Source: Diploptera punctata (lineage: Eukaryota; Arthropoda; Insecta; Blattodea; Blaberidae). From it: DNA of 64,000 nucleotides. Positions 10,245 through 25,200 of the stretch are shown piece after piece (within the stretch, counting starts at the first letter, position 1; every line of letters starts with the position of its first letter). The position numbers were made by a program, and so were the translations under genes. The stretch spans positions 496,001 through 560,000 of the forward strand of contig JASPKZ010004199.1 in NCBI GenBank assembly GCA_030220185.1. The letters run 5' to 3'. The notes beneath the pieces were generated by a model that was given only the letters and a program-made list of their open reading frames with translations, made no database searches and had not been told where the DNA came from.

Positions 10245-13200
10245 CTGCAACAAACACAAAAAAAAAAAAAACATTAATATGCCTATTCTTTTATTCAATT
10301 TTATTTAATTTTTATACAGTAGGAATTATTTTTTTAAGTAGATGAAAAGAAATCAAACTTTATAGAGGAGTAGGGAAAATTAATCAACTTAATATTGAGC
10401 CCCCCAAAATAACTATAATTAGTAATCCTACCATTATATTCTTATTTTCCTATCCCATATATGCTTCAGCATCTTGGGTTATATTATATTGTGTATACCA
10501 ATAGGGTAAGTAAGTATATTGTGTGTATTTATTTGTTGTATGAAAAATCACTGAACATTATTTTAATAAAAATAATAAAATAAAATGATGATTAATACTA
10601 AATTGGACCTTGAAAATTAATTTCCAGTAACATTTTTTTTAAGACTGAGGGAAATCCTGAAGAAAATTCGAGCCTTTAACGTTATTATCTGTACAGTTCG
10701 CTCTGTATTGAATTGACGGTCCCAGGATTTATACTCGATGCTTACTGAATGCTATTCTCAAACGCTAGCATGTGGTCAAGTCCAGAATGTTCAAACATTT
10801 TTTCGTTCGTTTAATAAATCCTTGAAAGAGCAGAGAAGGAGACAAGACCGTACTAAATTAACTCAGTCAGAATACATGAAACATTGTTATTGGAAATTAA
10901 TGTTTCCGTATTGGTTGTACAGTAGTTAACTTGTTTAGAGAGAATTGCATCTGAGTTATTATGAGATATCTGAGTGGTATCTCCCTCATGAAGAATTACT
11001 ATTCCATTCATTAACCTTTATAGGTACTTTTACGTGCCACACGCCACCCGGACATTACAGTGACACGATCTGCCGGGAGTGGGATTTTAAACTACGGATC
11101 ACATAATACTTTTTTTTTACCACAAAGGACATGGAGGGCCTCCCCGAATGAGTGATCAGCTCAATGTCAGGGCCTCCTCCGAGACAACACAACATTAAGA
11201 TGAAACACACTCATATTCATACAAACATGGCGAATATGATTATGATGACCAGATGATGTTCAGGGACCGTTTTGGGCCTTGAAGATAAAAATAATTATAA
11301 TTAAATCATGCGAATTTAGTTCCACTGCTTACGAAGGACTAGGAGACTGCATAGGCATTTATATGATTTTTAGTTAGAAAAAAATGTTTAGTTCTATATA
11401 AAGAGAAGTAAATTTACGGAAAGGTTACTCGGGTTTGGTGACCCTAAAAGAAGAGGGGGTGTGAATTCTTTTGTGAGACATTTTTCACTTTTGAACTGTG
11501 ATGGTGAGAAATGTCAGACGTCATATTGGTGAGGGTTGATGAGGGTTCAATGACCGGAGAATGATTTTGCAGATGTTTACGCCATCCCCCTCGGTAATCA
11601 CCTTGTGTAAATCTGTCAGATCTTAGTTAAGGGTTGCAAAAGGTGAATGAACTTTAGTAACGGAACGTTTTCTTATTGTGGTTCATCTACCATGTAACTG
11701 TCATCTAAAGGTTCTGGTTTAGATTTCTGGATTTGTTGAAAAGCTAATTTAATTGAAAAAAAATTGATTAAAAATTAAAACTAAAGTTGAGGGATTGAGT
11801 ACTCTAACAAGTAATGCAATGTGTTAGCACCTCTGGAGAGCTGTTGTGTTACAGAAATGATAAACTTTGATAACTTACCTTGTAGGAATCAGGGGTGACT
11901 GTAATACCAGCGTTTCCTTTTGTACTTGGCAAGGGCTGTCCTTCGGGAAGTTGAAAGTTGAAGACGTGAATAAGCGATGAGAAGAAAAGAAACAATTCCA
12001 TTCTCGCAAGAACATCTCCTAGGCACATTCTTCTGCCTGCAATAATAAAAAACATCTCAGTAACAATTTGTCCTCCTGACGAAAATAACTAATCTCTACA
12101 ACCATGGTACGGGAATGAATAAAAGTTAAATAATTTCTAATCATATGCATGCTACTAATGAAGAATTTGATGCTAAAGAGTCCAATAATAAATTACTTCA
12201 GTTGGATTATTAAATCACCTTCACATTTTTAAACATTAAACTTATTCATAAACAGGAATTAAAATCCTACCGGTTACGGAAAAGAACAAGACCAAGAAGA
12301 AACTCATTTATTATTCATTAAACACCCTTCCGTGGAATTAAGATTTATTTAATAAATGAACGAACAGAACTTTTTAAGCTAGAAACAAATTTGAACATGC
12401 AATCCAGAGATCTGAACATTAAAAAATACATGCACTTTAGTAAATTAATTTATTTAACCTTGAAATAAGACATTTGACATTTCTCTCCCGTTCGGCCCTA
12501 ACCGACCAATGTAACATATCATCTTAAACACTAATACACTAACATATAATTTATATACTGCATGTGTGTGTGTCTGTGTGTGTGTGTGTGTGTGGTAGTA
12601 ATTACTTATATAGTCTTAACTTGGATAAAACTAATATAGCCCAACATACAAAAAAGTAAATGTACAAAAATTATCATTAATATGAGCGCAAAAAAAAAAA
12701 GTCTATGGAGTAAAGTTAATGTTTGACTAGCGTTTCAGGGGCCCGATTTCGATTCCCAGCTGTGTATGGAGTCTGGAGCGGATTTCACTCGATCTCATGA
12801 AATTAAATACCAGCTTGATATAAGAAGTAGAGAAATCGGGTTAAAAAAATTCAAATTAAGGTTAAGAATTGACTTGCGCTAACCGCGCTGCTACTTTTAC
12901 TGTTTTCTGCCTGCAATGGCAGGAAAAAAAATGTTGTTGGGCATGCCTCATCGACACTGTTGTGCGACACATTTATTTAATATAGGTAAGATTAGAAAGA
13001 ACATTAGGAAAAAAGCAATGTCCAAGACTTACTGGTGGCTTTAGTCTAGTTCTGTAAAACAGATTGGATGGCCAGATTGTCAAGGAAGGCCTTTGAATTA
13101 AAATAAAATATTTAGAGGGAGGTTTAGATGATTCTGGAAAGTAATGAGAAGAAATAATGAAACGAGGAATATAGAAGGATTGTGATATTTGTAAAATGTT

Positions 13201-16200
13201 GTAAATAAATGTATTCTATAATTAGAGCTTAGTTTAGAAGAATATACATACCGACGCCGAATGGCAGGAAAAACTCGGGTTTTGTGACTTTGCCTTCTGC
13301 GCTGAGGAATCTGGAAGGTTTAAATTTCTCTGGTTCGTCCCACAAGTTGGGGTCCATGTGAATAGCATGTAGCAGAGGCACGATCTGTGTGTTCTTTGGG
13401 ATCTTGAAGCCATTCAACAACACGTCTCTGCAAAATAAAGTTACACATAAACCACAACTCACGACAGTAAGTTAAGTAAAAAGCAGTACCCCTCAACAAG
13501 TGCCACTAGCTCCTACTTGTATGCATCTACAGTTGTATTACTGTATTCACATGACAAAGGGAGCAAGAAGATTTTATTTAAAAAATGAGATATTAGGCCT
13601 ATATATTTACTCATCAAAACACTTTTTATGCTGAAAAATAATTAAAATTGTAATACCCCGTTCTTCAAATGACCTTCGATTTATATAAGTATTATTAAGG
13701 CTAAAGCTAATCCCACGCCATAGTCTAATGGTTTAAGGTATGATTCCTTGGTATTGAGCTACGGGATTTTCGCTGGTTCGAGTCGCTATGGGAGTAAGCC
13801 AGTATGAGACCGGTGTCCACCCCGCATCATGAGGAATTTGGATAGCTAATACAAGTAGTGGCTTCAGGTAAAGAAAACCGGCAATGACGGCTGGGGTTTG
13901 GACATGCTCACCACATGTCATCCCTATAAGGTCAATATTATCATTCACCTCTGTGATTAAGACATGCGGATGAGAGGCCAACAGTTGCTGGTAGACCAAG
14001 GGACTTTTAGACCTGTCGCTCCATGGAATCTTTTTTTAGGCTACAATTTGTATGTTCAAAAATTGCCATACAATAGAATTTAAAATACCGGCCTCACTAA
14101 TCTGATTTTTTTTATCTAAACACAATATGATCAATGATGCCGAAGCGTCTTAAATTGATGAAAATCTGAATTCTGAAATATCATCAAGGAAAAAATGACA
14201 TATAACAGGTTGGAAGAAGTAAGCCTAGAATGATATGCAATAATTAGAGAAACTCGAATTTTGACTGTTCTAATCACGTACATTGTTTTGAGAAGGCAGT
14301 GAAATCTATCATTTCACAATATGAAATAGTCTATTATTACAATAGTCTGGTCATCGTTCGGTTGTATCCGTTGCTAAATTTAACCGACTTTCCCGAATTT
14401 GGTCGTTTTTGTCAACCCAGACGCAGTTGTGAAACGCGTATGTAAATGTTACAAGTGAAAGCAAAAACACTTTGCAGATCAGTAGAGTCGACCGGGTCAC
14501 TGAACTGCGCATGTGTCGAAACTCACGTGCAAAAACATAACTAGAGTGTTTACAGACGTCTCCATTATTATGCAGATTTACTATAGATTTCGCGAGTTCC
14601 CTATTCCCAAAAACATAAGTTATCTTTCTTCTTTCATTGCTTCGTAGTACTTTATTTTTATAAACGCTATTGCCAATCTGTGTAAAAATGCACTTTTCCT
14701 AATTACACAGGTCGACATGATTTTTCTCTCATGAGTACCAATAGTTGTACTTAATGCAGTTTTATCATGTTCTCAAATATGTATTCGGAATTTCTCCATC
14801 ACCTAGTTTTTTTTATTTCAATTTCAATTAATTAATTAAAATAATTACTTTTTTAATAAACGTTTTTTCGTCCATTTGTCCATTGCAAAATAAAACCAAA
14901 TGAGCTAACTCGAATTGCTTCAGCTGTGGAAAAGAGATAACAAGGGAAATTGAATCCTAATATGCTGGCTGATTATTGTTGGACCATCAAGAGGGATGCT
15001 CCACAGGCGAAATAAAGCAGAAAATCGTAATTTCTTACTTTCTAGGTGAATCCGAATGTTCGAATATTGTGTAGTTACGAATGTAGAAAATATTAAAGTG
15101 TTTGAAATTATAAATTTCTGTCTCTCGGAAACTTTGCGTGATAGAAAAATATTTGAATTGAGGAGAAAAACACTATCAGAATCACATATTTTTCTTTCTG
15201 AGAAAAAAAATTGTTGCTCAGTTTTATCAGCCTAAATTTAATCCCTAGTTCATTAGTAATGTAATGAATTATTTTTTCAAACCAAAATTAACCACCTGTA
15301 ACAATAAGATGTTTCTGTTGAATATCCTAATTTAAGACGAATTCTGAAAAGTTGATGGGGATATTGGCAGAATGTTTTGCTATGAGGAAAAATCGATGAC
15401 AGCTAACAATCTCTGAAAGTTTGACCTTTATAAACATCCGAGTTCGGACTTATTCTTGATGCGCTGTTCATTTTGGTGGCTTATTTTAACTTATTTGACA
15501 ATAAAATTAAAGTGCAATAGAAAAAATACATTATGTGATAATCATAACGCACTAAAGCACAAAAATATCACTAGGATTATTGCCTAGTGTAAAATATTTA
15601 GTTACGAGTTTAGATTTGTATCTCAACTAGAGAATTATTGCGAACGGGAACTAAACCTCCGACCGCAGTTACATGTTTAATGAAGCTGTGATACACACAC
15701 AACCTTGAGGGCTAATTATTCCGCTGACGTAATTATACCACGTGACTCGGAGTAACCTGTTTCATGTTGTGAATGAGTGTACAGTTTCGTCCATAAGTAT
15801 TCGTGCAATATAGTGTAATTATATCAAATAATCAGCTTGCAATTAATAAACAATTTGTGAATTTTTCACAGAATAGAATATAGGCCTATTGAGTTAGTTA
15901 CCACATTACCATAAAATTTTTAGTTTTATGTAGGACGATAAATTTGGAATAAGAATATCAGAAAATAGAAAATTAAACACCCTATTGTTTGCAGATGACC
16001 AAATAATAATAGCAAATTCCGAAGATAATCTACAGAAAGGTCTGTATGAACTTAACAAAATTACAGAAGAATATGGATTAAAGATATCTACAGAAAAGAC
16101 AAAAATTATGGCATTTCAAGGTGTAGATCCTGTCAGAAGTAAAATTGTACTGGACAATAAAATTTTGGAGCAGGTGAATAATTTTACATATCTAGGATGC

Positions 16201-19200
16201 AATATCTCATATGAAGAAGAAAAGGATGTAAATGCAAAAATATCTAAATTTTTAAGAATTTTAGGGTTAATAAATTCTATCTTCAAGCCACAGTTAGTCC
16301 AAAAGCATTCAAGACTGAAATTGTATAAAACACTGGCTCTTCCAACTCTTTTGTATGGTAGCGAAGTATGGACGTTGAAACAGAAGGATATACAGAGACT
16401 TAGATCTGCTGAAATGAGATATCTTCGGAGGACTGCAGGATACACACTACTAGATCACAAAAAAAAAAATGAAGACATCTTAGAAGAATTACACATGGAA
16501 TCTTTAGAAAACAAAATTTCTGATTATAAGTCAAGATGGATGCAACATGTTCATCGAATGGAAGATCACAGAATACCCAAACAAATGTTAAGATATCAAC
16601 CTGCAGGAAGAAGAAGACCAGGACGTCCACTCAAAAGACTTCTGGATGGTGTTTCTCTTGAGGCCGAAACAGGTCAACAAATGGCCTAAATTCGTGAATG
16701 TACTATGATGATGATGATGACTAATAACGTCTCTCAAAAAAGTTAAACTATTAATATATTAAACAGTTATTCTTTCAGTTATATTATATTGATGTGAAAA
16801 ATGGGACTCTTACTTTAGGGAGGAAAAATATTACTAGTATTTGGCAATAAAGTTCTTTGAAAAAAATTTGGGGCGAAGAGAGACGAATGGAGAAGACTAC
16901 ACAACTGTGAGCTACATCATCTTTATAGGAAACTAGATGTAATAATACTGAAGTCTCGTATAATATATTGGGCAGTTCACGTGGCACGAATGGGAAATGA
17001 AAGAGGGACGTGGAAAGCACCCAGTGCCAAGAATGATGTGGGACAATAATATTAAACGTGATTTCAGACAAGTAAATTATATAGTTGGAATAGGAATGCA
17101 CGGAGAACTTATGTCCGCTTTGCCATAAATCTCTGGGTTGAATAGTGCAGTGAATTAGGTGTATAAACAAACACCATGGCGCGAGCAGGCCTATAAATGT
17201 CTTGGCCTACCACCCGGTTGCTGGCCTCACATCCAATCTGTTAATCACACAGATAGACGATCATCCAGCCACTGTAGGGGTGACATGTAGTCACTAAATC
17301 GGATCCCCCAGCCGTTATAGTTGGTTTTCTCAACCTGGAGCAGCTACTTATAGTAACTACCCAAATTCTTCACGATGTTGGGTGGGCATCGGTCCCATAC
17401 TGGCCGAAATTCCACAAGAAAATTTATTTTCTTGTGGAATCACGTAACTCTGCGCCAAGGGATCTTGTCTTAACCACTCGGCTACGGCGCGGGACGAGAT
17501 AGGCATAGGACCTAAGAGTAATAGCAATAATATATTTAGACCTACGTAGTGTAGTGGTTAACGCACTGCGCTACAAGCCGGAAGGTTCGAGTTCCGGTAG
17601 GGTTAGGATTTTTAAACTGAACCAAATCTTCTGGCGGCACTATGACCCTGGGGTCGACTTAGCCTCTAACGAAAATGAGTACAGACGTTTGTTCTGGGGG
17701 TAAAGGCGGCCGTCACGCAGGGCTGACAACCCGGCTGACATCAAGTGCCGATTGTTCAAGAAAAAGTGGGAGCCATAACCTCCTACTACCCCAATGGCCT
17801 CCTGAGGCCTGTAGTGGGATCACTTTACCTTTGTTATTATATAAGACAGGATGGTTTCAGATTATAGGGGCTGGATGGCCAGGTTATCATCCCAGACAGC
17901 CGAGGATGGAATTTTTTCTTTATTTATTGATCTCCAGGCTGGCTCTGGGACTCATTCAGCGTCCTGTAAAATCCTGGTTACAAAATCTACTGAAGTGTAT
18001 GACCGTCTCCCACCTCCTAATGCCTTTCTTTAAGAATCGTTAATCCTTACTACCACCCCCATGGGTTTCATACCACCTCTGCAGATTGTTGCTGAGAGCT
18101 GTGAATTTTGTTTTGTTAACAAATTAAGATAGAGAGACCACCCCTGTCGACTGTCACTTGTCACAATGACAAGTAAATTAACTGATTCTAATTGGAAAGT
18201 GTCACGTTTTCAATAAGAACGGATCTTGTGAATGGATATCGGTTGAAGCATAGAAATTTCTAACCTTAGTCTAAAATGTTTTCAACTTTCCTTTCCAAAA
18301 TGTGTTTACTTGGGAGAAAAAAAAATACGTAAGTTAATGTATATTTTGCGCTAGCAAACATCTAGATTTAATATATTATCATTACGTAATTTAATTAACA
18401 ATAAATGTAATTTTCATTATCAACATCATCCATGCAAATATTAGGCCATGTGGCCTGTTACGGTCTCAAACAGGAATTTTCCATCGAACACTTTCTTGGA
18501 CGTCCCAGCGATCTTTTGCCTTGTGGGCAGTAACGAAGCATAAAAAAAAAATGTACAGAGAATCTTATTTATAGATACCGTACAAATACGGTAACTATAT
18601 TACTAACTTACTGGTACTATCGAAGTAGGAGTTCATGGTCGCGAGAACATAAGCTCTCCATACATGCCTATCCTAAGCTAATATTTTCCAAACATCCCCT
18701 GAATAATTTATCTCCCTCAAATCATGGTTAATATCATTCCCCCATCGCATTAATGGGTATTTTCCCTGTGATATTCCTACAAGGAGCTTCCATGCCCTTC
18801 TTTCATTCCCCATTCGTGTCACATGCCCTGCCCATCGCAGTCTGAGGCTTAACAATTCTTATTACATCTGATTTCCTATAAAGTTAATATATTTTTCCAT
18901 TCATTGTCTATTCGCCTCTATTTGGTCCAAACATTTTCCTAAGAACTTTATTCTTTCCCCTCCCTTAAAATAAGAGACCTTGTTTCGCATCCATATAACA
19001 TAACTGGAAGAATAATACCGTAATATTATATATTTTCAGTTTAACGTTTTTAGACGGAAGTTGGGGTAACAAGAGTCCTTCTAATATGAAATAACATACA
19101 TTTTCACAATTGAGCTTATGTTGAATTTCTATTTGCATCTAATTTCTGTTTCCCTAGATATTTGAATTCGGCTACTTCTTCAATTTCCCTGATGTTTCAT

Positions 19201-22200
19201 CAACTGTCCATTTCCTTACATTGTGTTTCTATGTGTGACCATGTACAGTAGGGGCGCTCTAGTTTTATTGAGTCTATTTCCAGCCCCACTTTCTCACTGT
19301 TAGTCAATAGATTGTGCTTACCATATATTTAAATAAAATAAGCATTGACTTCACAGTGCCATGCTTTTTATACAATTAAGTTATTTAGATTCTATTGTAA
19401 TTAGTTTAACTAACCTTTCTTCATATTGTAGTATCTGCCACACACATACATACACAGTGTGTCTGTGTGTATAGATACAAATAAAAGGTATAGGCCTATA
19501 GACATTTCCATTTATCCATCCATCTAATAAATTACCACGATATTCAAATAGATCCCCACTCGAAGAATATTTCGGACTTGGTCTAACATCTCAAAACAAG
19601 GGAAAATATAGGCCTATATTGTAGTGGTTAACCTCTAATTACAAACAGAAACGAGGTGCAGAAAGAAATTGAACATAGGCTTAACTCTGAAAACACATAT
19701 TATTATGCATTATAGAGACTCTTTCCATCTTTCAAAAAACGTTAAATTATAAATATATAAAACAGTTATTCTTTCAGTTGTAAGGATGCGAAACAATGTC
19801 TTTAAAGGAAGAAAAAAATATGACATGTATTTAAGAATAAAGGAAAATGTTTGGTAATCAATTGAGTTGGTGTTTACTTGATGAAAATCCATATTTATTA
19901 ATAAAATAAAATAAAACTTAGTTTTATTTGATTTTCATATTTATTAAGATATATTCAGTGACAGCTGTTTCGGTACACTGTACCTTCTTCAGACATGTTA
20001 ACTGAACAAGGTACAGTACCGAAACAGCTGTTACTGAATATATCTTAATAGATATAAAAATCAAATAAAACTAAGTCTTATTTTATTAAATTTGTTAACA
20101 TGTCTGAAGAAGGTGCAGTGTACCGATCCAGCTGTTACTGAATATATCTTAATAAATATGAAAATCAAATAAAACTAAGTTTTATTTTATTTAATTAATG
20201 AAAATGTTTGGGACAAAGAGAGTTGAATAGAGAAAATACATAACAGTGAATTACATTATAATAAAAACAGTTAAGACTCGAAGACTACGATGGCCAGGAC
20301 ATCTGGCACGAATGAGGAATGTGTGAGGGACATTGAAACTTCATGTAGTAAAAGCAGAGGGAAAACGTCAAGTAGTAGGCCAAGACTGTGGGGAAAGCCA
20401 GAGGGAAAATACCAAGTAAGTAGACCACGAATGTTGAGGGAATAAAGTTAATAATGATTTGAGGGAGGTTACTTATACTGCTGTCTATGAAATGCTATGC
20501 TGCTTGTGCTCACAATAATTGAACATAGGCTATAATGTTTGTTTTTGTTATAACAAATATTTGAACTGGAAAGTTAGACTCTAATAGAAGTTTTATTACA
20601 TATGTTTGTTTTTGTCAATAACGCCCCGGCAATAGGAAGTGAATTAAAGAACAAAATATTTTTCCAAGTTGAGAAAACCAGCTGTAACGACTGGATGACC
20701 AGACATACTGAACACATATCGCTCTGTATTGTCTGCATGATCTTCCACGTCTGTGATTAACATATGTGGATGTGAGCCCAGCAGCTAGCTGGTAGGCCAA
20801 GGGCCTCCTAGGCATGGAGGTTAATACCTACTTCTAATCAATAGTAGAGAAAAAATGTGATTGAACCGGGAATCGAACCGCGAACCTTCAGCTTTACATA
20901 CTGATATTCTGACCTCTGAGCTAATTCAAGCTTCCTTCCCATCCAAGCATAAATCCTCCCTTTACCTTGGTCCAACATCCAATGCAAAGAATCATTCCTA
21001 ATACACAAATACACATTGAATTGCTTCTACATTAAGAAGACATACTGGGATTCTACACAGCTATAAAATTATTTATTAAATTTATATTAAGAAGCTAAAT
21101 CTATTACCGTGATTAATTACAATAGTTTAGTTGTGTAAATTAATTTACTTATTTCAATCATAGTAATAGCTTTAGCTTCTTAATAATTAATTTAGTAACC
21201 TACTTCTAAACAGTTTACTAATAAAATCTCTGTAACCTCTAACTCACTCTATACCCTGCTTAAAGATTGATTCAGTTTGTTTTCTCATACAAAATTTGTT
21301 ATAAATACGTTCCTTCAAATCATTAGGCACATTGTTGTATGTAAACATGGACTCTTACTTTAAAGGAGGAAGTGAGATTACGAGTATTTGAGAATAAAGT
21401 ACTTAGGAAAATATTTAGACCAAAGAGAGATGAACAGGCAGGTGAATGGAGAAGACTACATAACAGTGAACTACATGGTCTTTATAGGAAGCCAGATATA
21501 TAACAGTTAAGTCTCGTAGACTGCGATGAGCAGGGCATGTGGCACGAATGGGGAATGAAAGACGTGCGTGGAAACTTCTTGTAGGAAAACCAGAGGGAAA
21601 ACGCCCAGTTGGTAGACCAAGAATGAGGTGGGAGAATAACATTAACTATGATTTGAGGGAAATAGATTATACAGGGAATGATTGGAAAGCACTAGCTCAG
21701 GATAGGGATGTATGGAGAGCTTATGGCCACGCGGCCATGAACCTAAGGGTTCGATATTGCCATTGAGCAAGTAAGTAACCTTAGAAAGAAAGAATTGTCA
21801 TGAGACTCACCGAGTAGCAGCGTGTGTTGTGCCGAGAGGAACAATGCTGGATCTCCTAAGCACTTCTAGGAGCGTAGACTCGGTGTAGGGTAGATATGGG
21901 ATGTCTTCCAGCTTGGGAAGTCTTGACCTTCCTACCACTTCGTCCAATTCCTCCTGGACTGCCTTAGCAATTTCTGGATTGTGTAGCATGAACACAACGG
22001 CCCATTGTAGCGTGGTCTTTACTGTCTCCATCCCAGCAGAGAACAGATCTCCTATTATCTGCTGCATCTGGCGATCTTTAACATCAAAATAAATTCACTT
22101 CTATAAACGTAAACAATTATAAACTTTTTTTTGCAGATAATGAAGAAAAACTCGTGGACAAGCACAGAACTACTAAGTATTTTATCTAGAATAATTCTCT

Positions 22201-25200
22201 GTTGGCCAATTTTAAGTTGAACTATAAGACAAAGATTGACCCATCTCCTGGAGGGTATATAATTCCGATCATACTAGCACGTGATACGCACTAGTACGAC
22301 ATGAGATATACAGGTCGAAAACAAACATTCAATTCATGCTACATTTGTCTGCGTATGTGTACCGCTCCATGGAACTAGCTTGTGACAGCAGGTCAAATTT
22401 TGTCTCTTAAGATTGCACAATTTAATTTTATGATAAACATCACTTAGATATCACACAGGAGTTTTGTTAAATGTCATAACAATTAGAATTTTCTTTATGA
22501 GCAAAGTGGATTTATTTTATTTTTTTTTTTTTTTCATTTCAATATATAGGCCTACTGCCCGTTTCCTTTCGGATCACATCTTGAGGCCCTTAAAATATTT
22601 CTAATGTCTTTGGTGTTTTTATTATAAAACATGGCAAAGTTTCTTTGTCAATTTAGCTTTGTGATAAATTCAAAAGAGCCAGGGATATCTTACCGTGATC
22701 TTTTTCCTTCGAAAAGCGTCTCCCCGCGTCCTTCCTCCTTGGCGTTCTGAATTTCAGCGAGATATGTGTCAATCAGATCTCTGATATTGCTGGGATCAAA
22801 TGTTGCACGGTGATTGTCAACTGTCTCTTGGAAAAATTCCGACATTTCTAGTCGATTCTGTAATAAAATAAAACGATATTTATCAGGAATATGGACATAA
22901 CAGTAACTAAATCACACTGTATTCTAAATCAGTATTAGAAAGTCACTTTTACCGACCTCTAAATGTTATTCTTAAAATATGTCCCTAATAGATGTAAATA
23001 AATTTGAAACTTTTCTACATAATCCAGTATTATTTTCACAGTGACGGCTTGTTACTCTTCAATAAGGCCCTATATTTTATTTCTTCTGATTTTAAAATCG
23101 TAATTGTTATCTTTGTGCATCAGAATTGCAAAGTTGTACTATGGATCACATAAGAATTTTATACAGTAGTATACCTCTAAATGCTATAGGGATAATTGGT
23201 AGAACTTCAATAATAAATTAATATTATATATGGGATGAAAATTAAAAAGATCTTAATAATTTAAAATTATTGAATCAATATTAAGATCTAAAATTTTTAT
23301 TTTATAGTTCTTACTTTGATCTATAAATAAATATGTTACAGATTGAAATGATAAAAATGTATGTTCTTCATTAATTCATCCATTCATTCTCTTTGTGATT
23401 CCGAAAGGTAATTATAAAACAGTTGAACCTAGAGTAATTAGTCACATAAAATTAATTAAAATAAGTTTAGAAATCCATCAACATAAAAACTTTTTTCAAA
23501 TTAGCTTATTTTTTAAATAATGGGATCTTATTTACATGCTTAGCATGCCCCGTAAGTTTGTGCAACACATTTTGTCATTTCCAGGCAAATCTAGTCAATT
23601 AAAAAACAGTATGACAATATCTATTATTAAATTTCTAATTCTGAGCAAATATAAATATTATCATGATCCTTGCAGGTATTGAGATAGGGCCCCGCTTAAA
23701 TATTTTTGGTTTTTTTCTTTTTTATTTTTCTACAGGTTTAACTGTATGTTATTCACTTCGTTTATTTTATTATTCGATATGCGGTGACTTTAATTTAACT
23801 GCCTTTTTTTGCTACAGTCAAATTGTCAATGCATGAACAGTAAACACAAAGGAAACACAAGCCTACAAAAATAGGGAAAATAAAAATATTAAAATATTTA
23901 AAATAGCCATTAATGGCGTAAAGATACTGAAATCAAGAGAAAAAAAGTTGCAAATACCTAAATTAATACATACACAAATTGACTTACAATCTAGAGGGTA
24001 CTGAGTTCAGTTCCCGGCATTGCCAGATACTTTTTTCTTTGTATACTTATATAAGGTCTACGTAAGATTTCATTCATCCTAAAAAGTTACTTAATATGAG
24101 AAATAATGAAATTCGTTTAAGAAAACTGAAAACAAGGCTGAATAATCTTGTCATGGTTACCACTACTTGCAACTAATAACTTTTCAAAGTTGTCATATTA
24201 AGGTAGTGTTTTTTTTTTTTACTTATTGCATATGCATATATCTCATATGTCCTCATAGAGTCGTGGATGTTCCCCTAGCGGGAATTTCTTAACCGAGATT
24301 AATTAAGTTACTCATATTTCTCTTCAGAAATCAGTGAGTGACATGTGATCAGCACATCACTTCAATGATACGTCTAGCAGACAATTAAGGTATTACTTAG
24401 AGGGAAGGTCGTTAAATATTGCTCAAAGACACTAATTTAGGTTTGAAGTTATTTTATGAATCCGAAGATCATCAGACGCAAGAACCACGGCTTAAAAGTC
24501 CCTTCCGGAGGACTTGTCCCTTGGATTTTTTCATCCTAAAAATCCACCGACACTGACCGGGTTTGAACTCGCAATCCTTAGGACTAGAGGTAAAAAAGAT
24601 ATCCACAAGACCACTGAGGCCAACATTTTTACTTTGTGTAAATAATCATATTCAGAAAATGTTACATATTTACCTGGGCAAGTTTCTTGCGGGTGGCTTG
24701 GAACCATGGCATGTATCGCATGGCTGGGATGAAATTGATGGCTTCTAGAGATCCGAACAGCTTGAAACCTTCTTCAATAAGATCCATGAATTTGTTGAAG
24801 CGAGAGTCATCATGCTGAAATCTGACGCTCATCATGATGGCACAGATCACGTTGCTGATGGACATGGACAGTATCGGGTTCAAGTCCGTGGGAGAACCTT
24901 TCTGGTTGGCCAAATGTTTTAAACATGTCTCCACTTCACCCTATTACAACATAAATCCACCCATTAACATTTTTCCATAAATATGTACTATAGGCCTACT
25001 CAGATGTTATTTCATAATCTACTTTATTTCCTGCAGCCTACTTGCTCCTTAGATTTTGAAATTTTTAACAAAAATTAATTACCAACTAGATTGTCTCATT
25101 TTGGTTATTTCTAAAATAATTTTGTTGGTTACTTTAAATTTTGTAAAATCTCAGTACAGAACCGATAATAATCTATTTAATTAAATTCGTAAATTTGGAA

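Noticed and set aside
11849..11878. Read-through end of exon 7 (VSYQSLSFL then stop) as the P450 C-terminus
   Set aside because: It begins at a consensus donor AAG|GTAAGT, and exon 8 supplies the expected conserved tail.
13733..13999. 88-codon minus-strand ORF
   Set aside because: Lies wholly in a SINE-1 copy; similar frames recur in other SINE-1 copies (57463, 62115).
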